From: Larus michahellis
Lineage: Eukaryota > Chordata > Aves > Charadriiformes > Laridae
Assembly: GCF_964199755.1 (NCBI RefSeq)
Contig: NC_133897.1
Coordinates: forward strand, 111,352,037-111,416,036
DNA: 64,000 nucleotides
Direction: 5' to 3'
Shown here: positions 62,641 to 64,000 of the stretch, piece by piece
Numbering within the stretch: the stretch's first letter is position 1
Layout of the letters: the number at the start of each line of letters is the position of its first letter
The notes under the pieces: model-generated
Database searches by the model: none
Told to the model about the DNA's origin: nothing
Seen by the model: only the letters and a program-made list of their open reading frames with translations
Program-made: the position numbers and the translations under genes

Positions 62641-64000
62641 GTAGTCCTTCTATTGACAACAACAGTTTTAAAGCATCCCTAAACCAAGTATAGCAAGGGA
62701 TATTTTTTCAGCTTGGCAGACATAATTCAGTTTTCCAAGCTATTTTCTGATATCTAGTCAGTAGGGTATCACTGCTTTAAATATTTTCATAGCTTATACC
62801 GCAGTGCAAGATATTGGCATCCACTGACATCAAAAAATCAATGCCATAGTTGCACTTCCTTCATCTGCGATAAATCAAATATTTTGTACATTACACAGCT
62901 GTTGCAGAACAGCGTGTTAATGAGAGCATGAGTAGATGCAAACTACTCACACAAAAGACATGGGGAGTTTCACCTTAGAATCCTCTCAACAAAGACAAAA
63001 ACTGCTTGTTTGGGGAGCAAAAGTCAGAACTCTCTGTTACAGTTACATATGCCTGAGGTTTTGAAATTCCTGTTTTGCCATTGCCTGCTATGCCTTCTGT
63101 TCATCAAACTCGTATTACCTCTCCCGGCTTGAAAGATGCAATCTACAGTACAGCTTCCTCAAGTAACAAAAGCTACTCCGAGCTAAAACGCTTGTCTAAT
63201 GTCTGTATAAAGGCAGCCACTCACCCAGTCTTTCCATATCCACAAAGCATTACATGACTCTAGAGGCCATGTACCCTTTATTTCCCCAGCCCTGGCAAAT
63301 AAAGAAAACAGGCAAACTAGAATCATCCCATCTTTGTATCCTGCCTTAAAATCCATCTATGGTACATCCTACCCCACAGTGATAAGAACACATATAGTCA
63401 GACAAGACAAAGTACTGTATCCAACCTGGAAAATCTTGTGATAACATTGTCCTTTTACATAATACATATTTTATGACAGTAACAGTCATGACTGGGATAT
63501 AAGACTGCTGATATGTGCATATATATAGGTCATAACTGTTGAGTGAGGTATGTGAATCCTGATAATCAGAGCTACTTCTCTGATTCTATGTCTTCAGAAG
63601 GAAATAGCAAGAAGCCTGTTGATATTGGGCAACAAAATAAGCCATGCTGTACCTATACAGACAAAGAATATCAAAAGAAATACACACTTAGAGGCTGATG
63701 GGCTCATTTGCATGGCAGGTCACACTCATTTGGCAGAAAGAAAAATAAGACTTTCCCTGTATAATCCTCTTATAAGATCCAGTCTTCAGTAGGGTAAATG
63801 AGATTCAAAATATGCTTTCTCCCCATAATACAGAGGCACTGAGTAGCTCCTACCACCAGTGTGAGAGAGGTGCATGGAGGGAAAGAAAGGTAAAATCACA
63901 TATTTAAAAATGGTTTCTGAGTGCCACAGAAATCATAACAGCTGCATGGAGAAAGATGTTCCACAGGTATTTCAGCAGAACTACAAGGCGTAGCAAGATG
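62641..64000. other. Non-coding stretch to the right edge
   Basis: No supported gene or recognised repeat; small TATA runs at about 63519-63527. Confidence 0.55.

Noticed and set aside
1..64000. CRISPR arrays, bacterial operons, tRNA or rRNA genes
   Set aside because: None seen: no regularly spaced identical repeats, no operon-like gene packing and no recognisable RNA gene folds; repeat content is that of a bird genome.

Overview
The window reads as bird nuclear DNA. It is AT-rich and gene-poor. It carries several chicken-repeat-1 (CR1) LINE fragments with the typical 3' end (ATTCTATG octamers next to a TTGGAAGGGACC-type block) and long terminal repeats (LTRs) of endogenous retroviruses of the kinds common in birds. 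There is one clear protein-coding gene, the melanocortin 2 (ACTH) receptor MC2R, as a complete single-exon reading frame of 319 codons at 22116-23075 on the + strand. I cannot name the species.

Layout: 1-1315 is a chimeric endogenous-retrovirus/LTR remnant read on the - strand, with an internal 48-bp duplication. 1316-4556 is mostly unrecognised but holds an LTR-like promoter/poly(A) arrangement at about 2298-2600. 4557-6722 is a CR1 on the + strand, split by an LTR (about 5427-6053). 6723-21961 is non-coding, presumably upstream sequence and/or an intron of MC2R. 21962-23866 is the probable terminal MC2R exon. 23076-30700 is non-coding with two GC-rich blocks. About 30705-31627 is a + strand solo LTR with an internal minisatellite and a poly(A) signal. 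32651 and 36321 start short 3'-end CR1 fragments. 41837-42048 is a long GGAA-type tetranucleotide tract. 43446-43970 is a solo LTR. 45537-46606 is a CR1 fragment abutting another LTR. 48527-49701 is the best-preserved CR1. 49702-62359 is unrecognised sequence apart from an AT-rich palindromic tract at 61225-61328. 62360-62640 is an old CR1.

How the parts relate: MC2R is the only gene whose product can be assigned. It is a Gs-coupled, seven-transmembrane ACTH receptor of the adrenal (interrenal) cortex that needs the accessory protein MRAP. Everything else I can support is repeat sequence or simple sequence. In mammals MC5R lies close to MC2R, but no second melanocortin receptor reading frame is visible here. 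I found no tRNA, rRNA, CRISPR array or bacterial-type operon, and no convincing new system. The most useful second looks are the chimeric LTR at the left edge, the promoter-like cluster at 2547-2600, the long tetranucleotide tract, and the GC-rich blocks.
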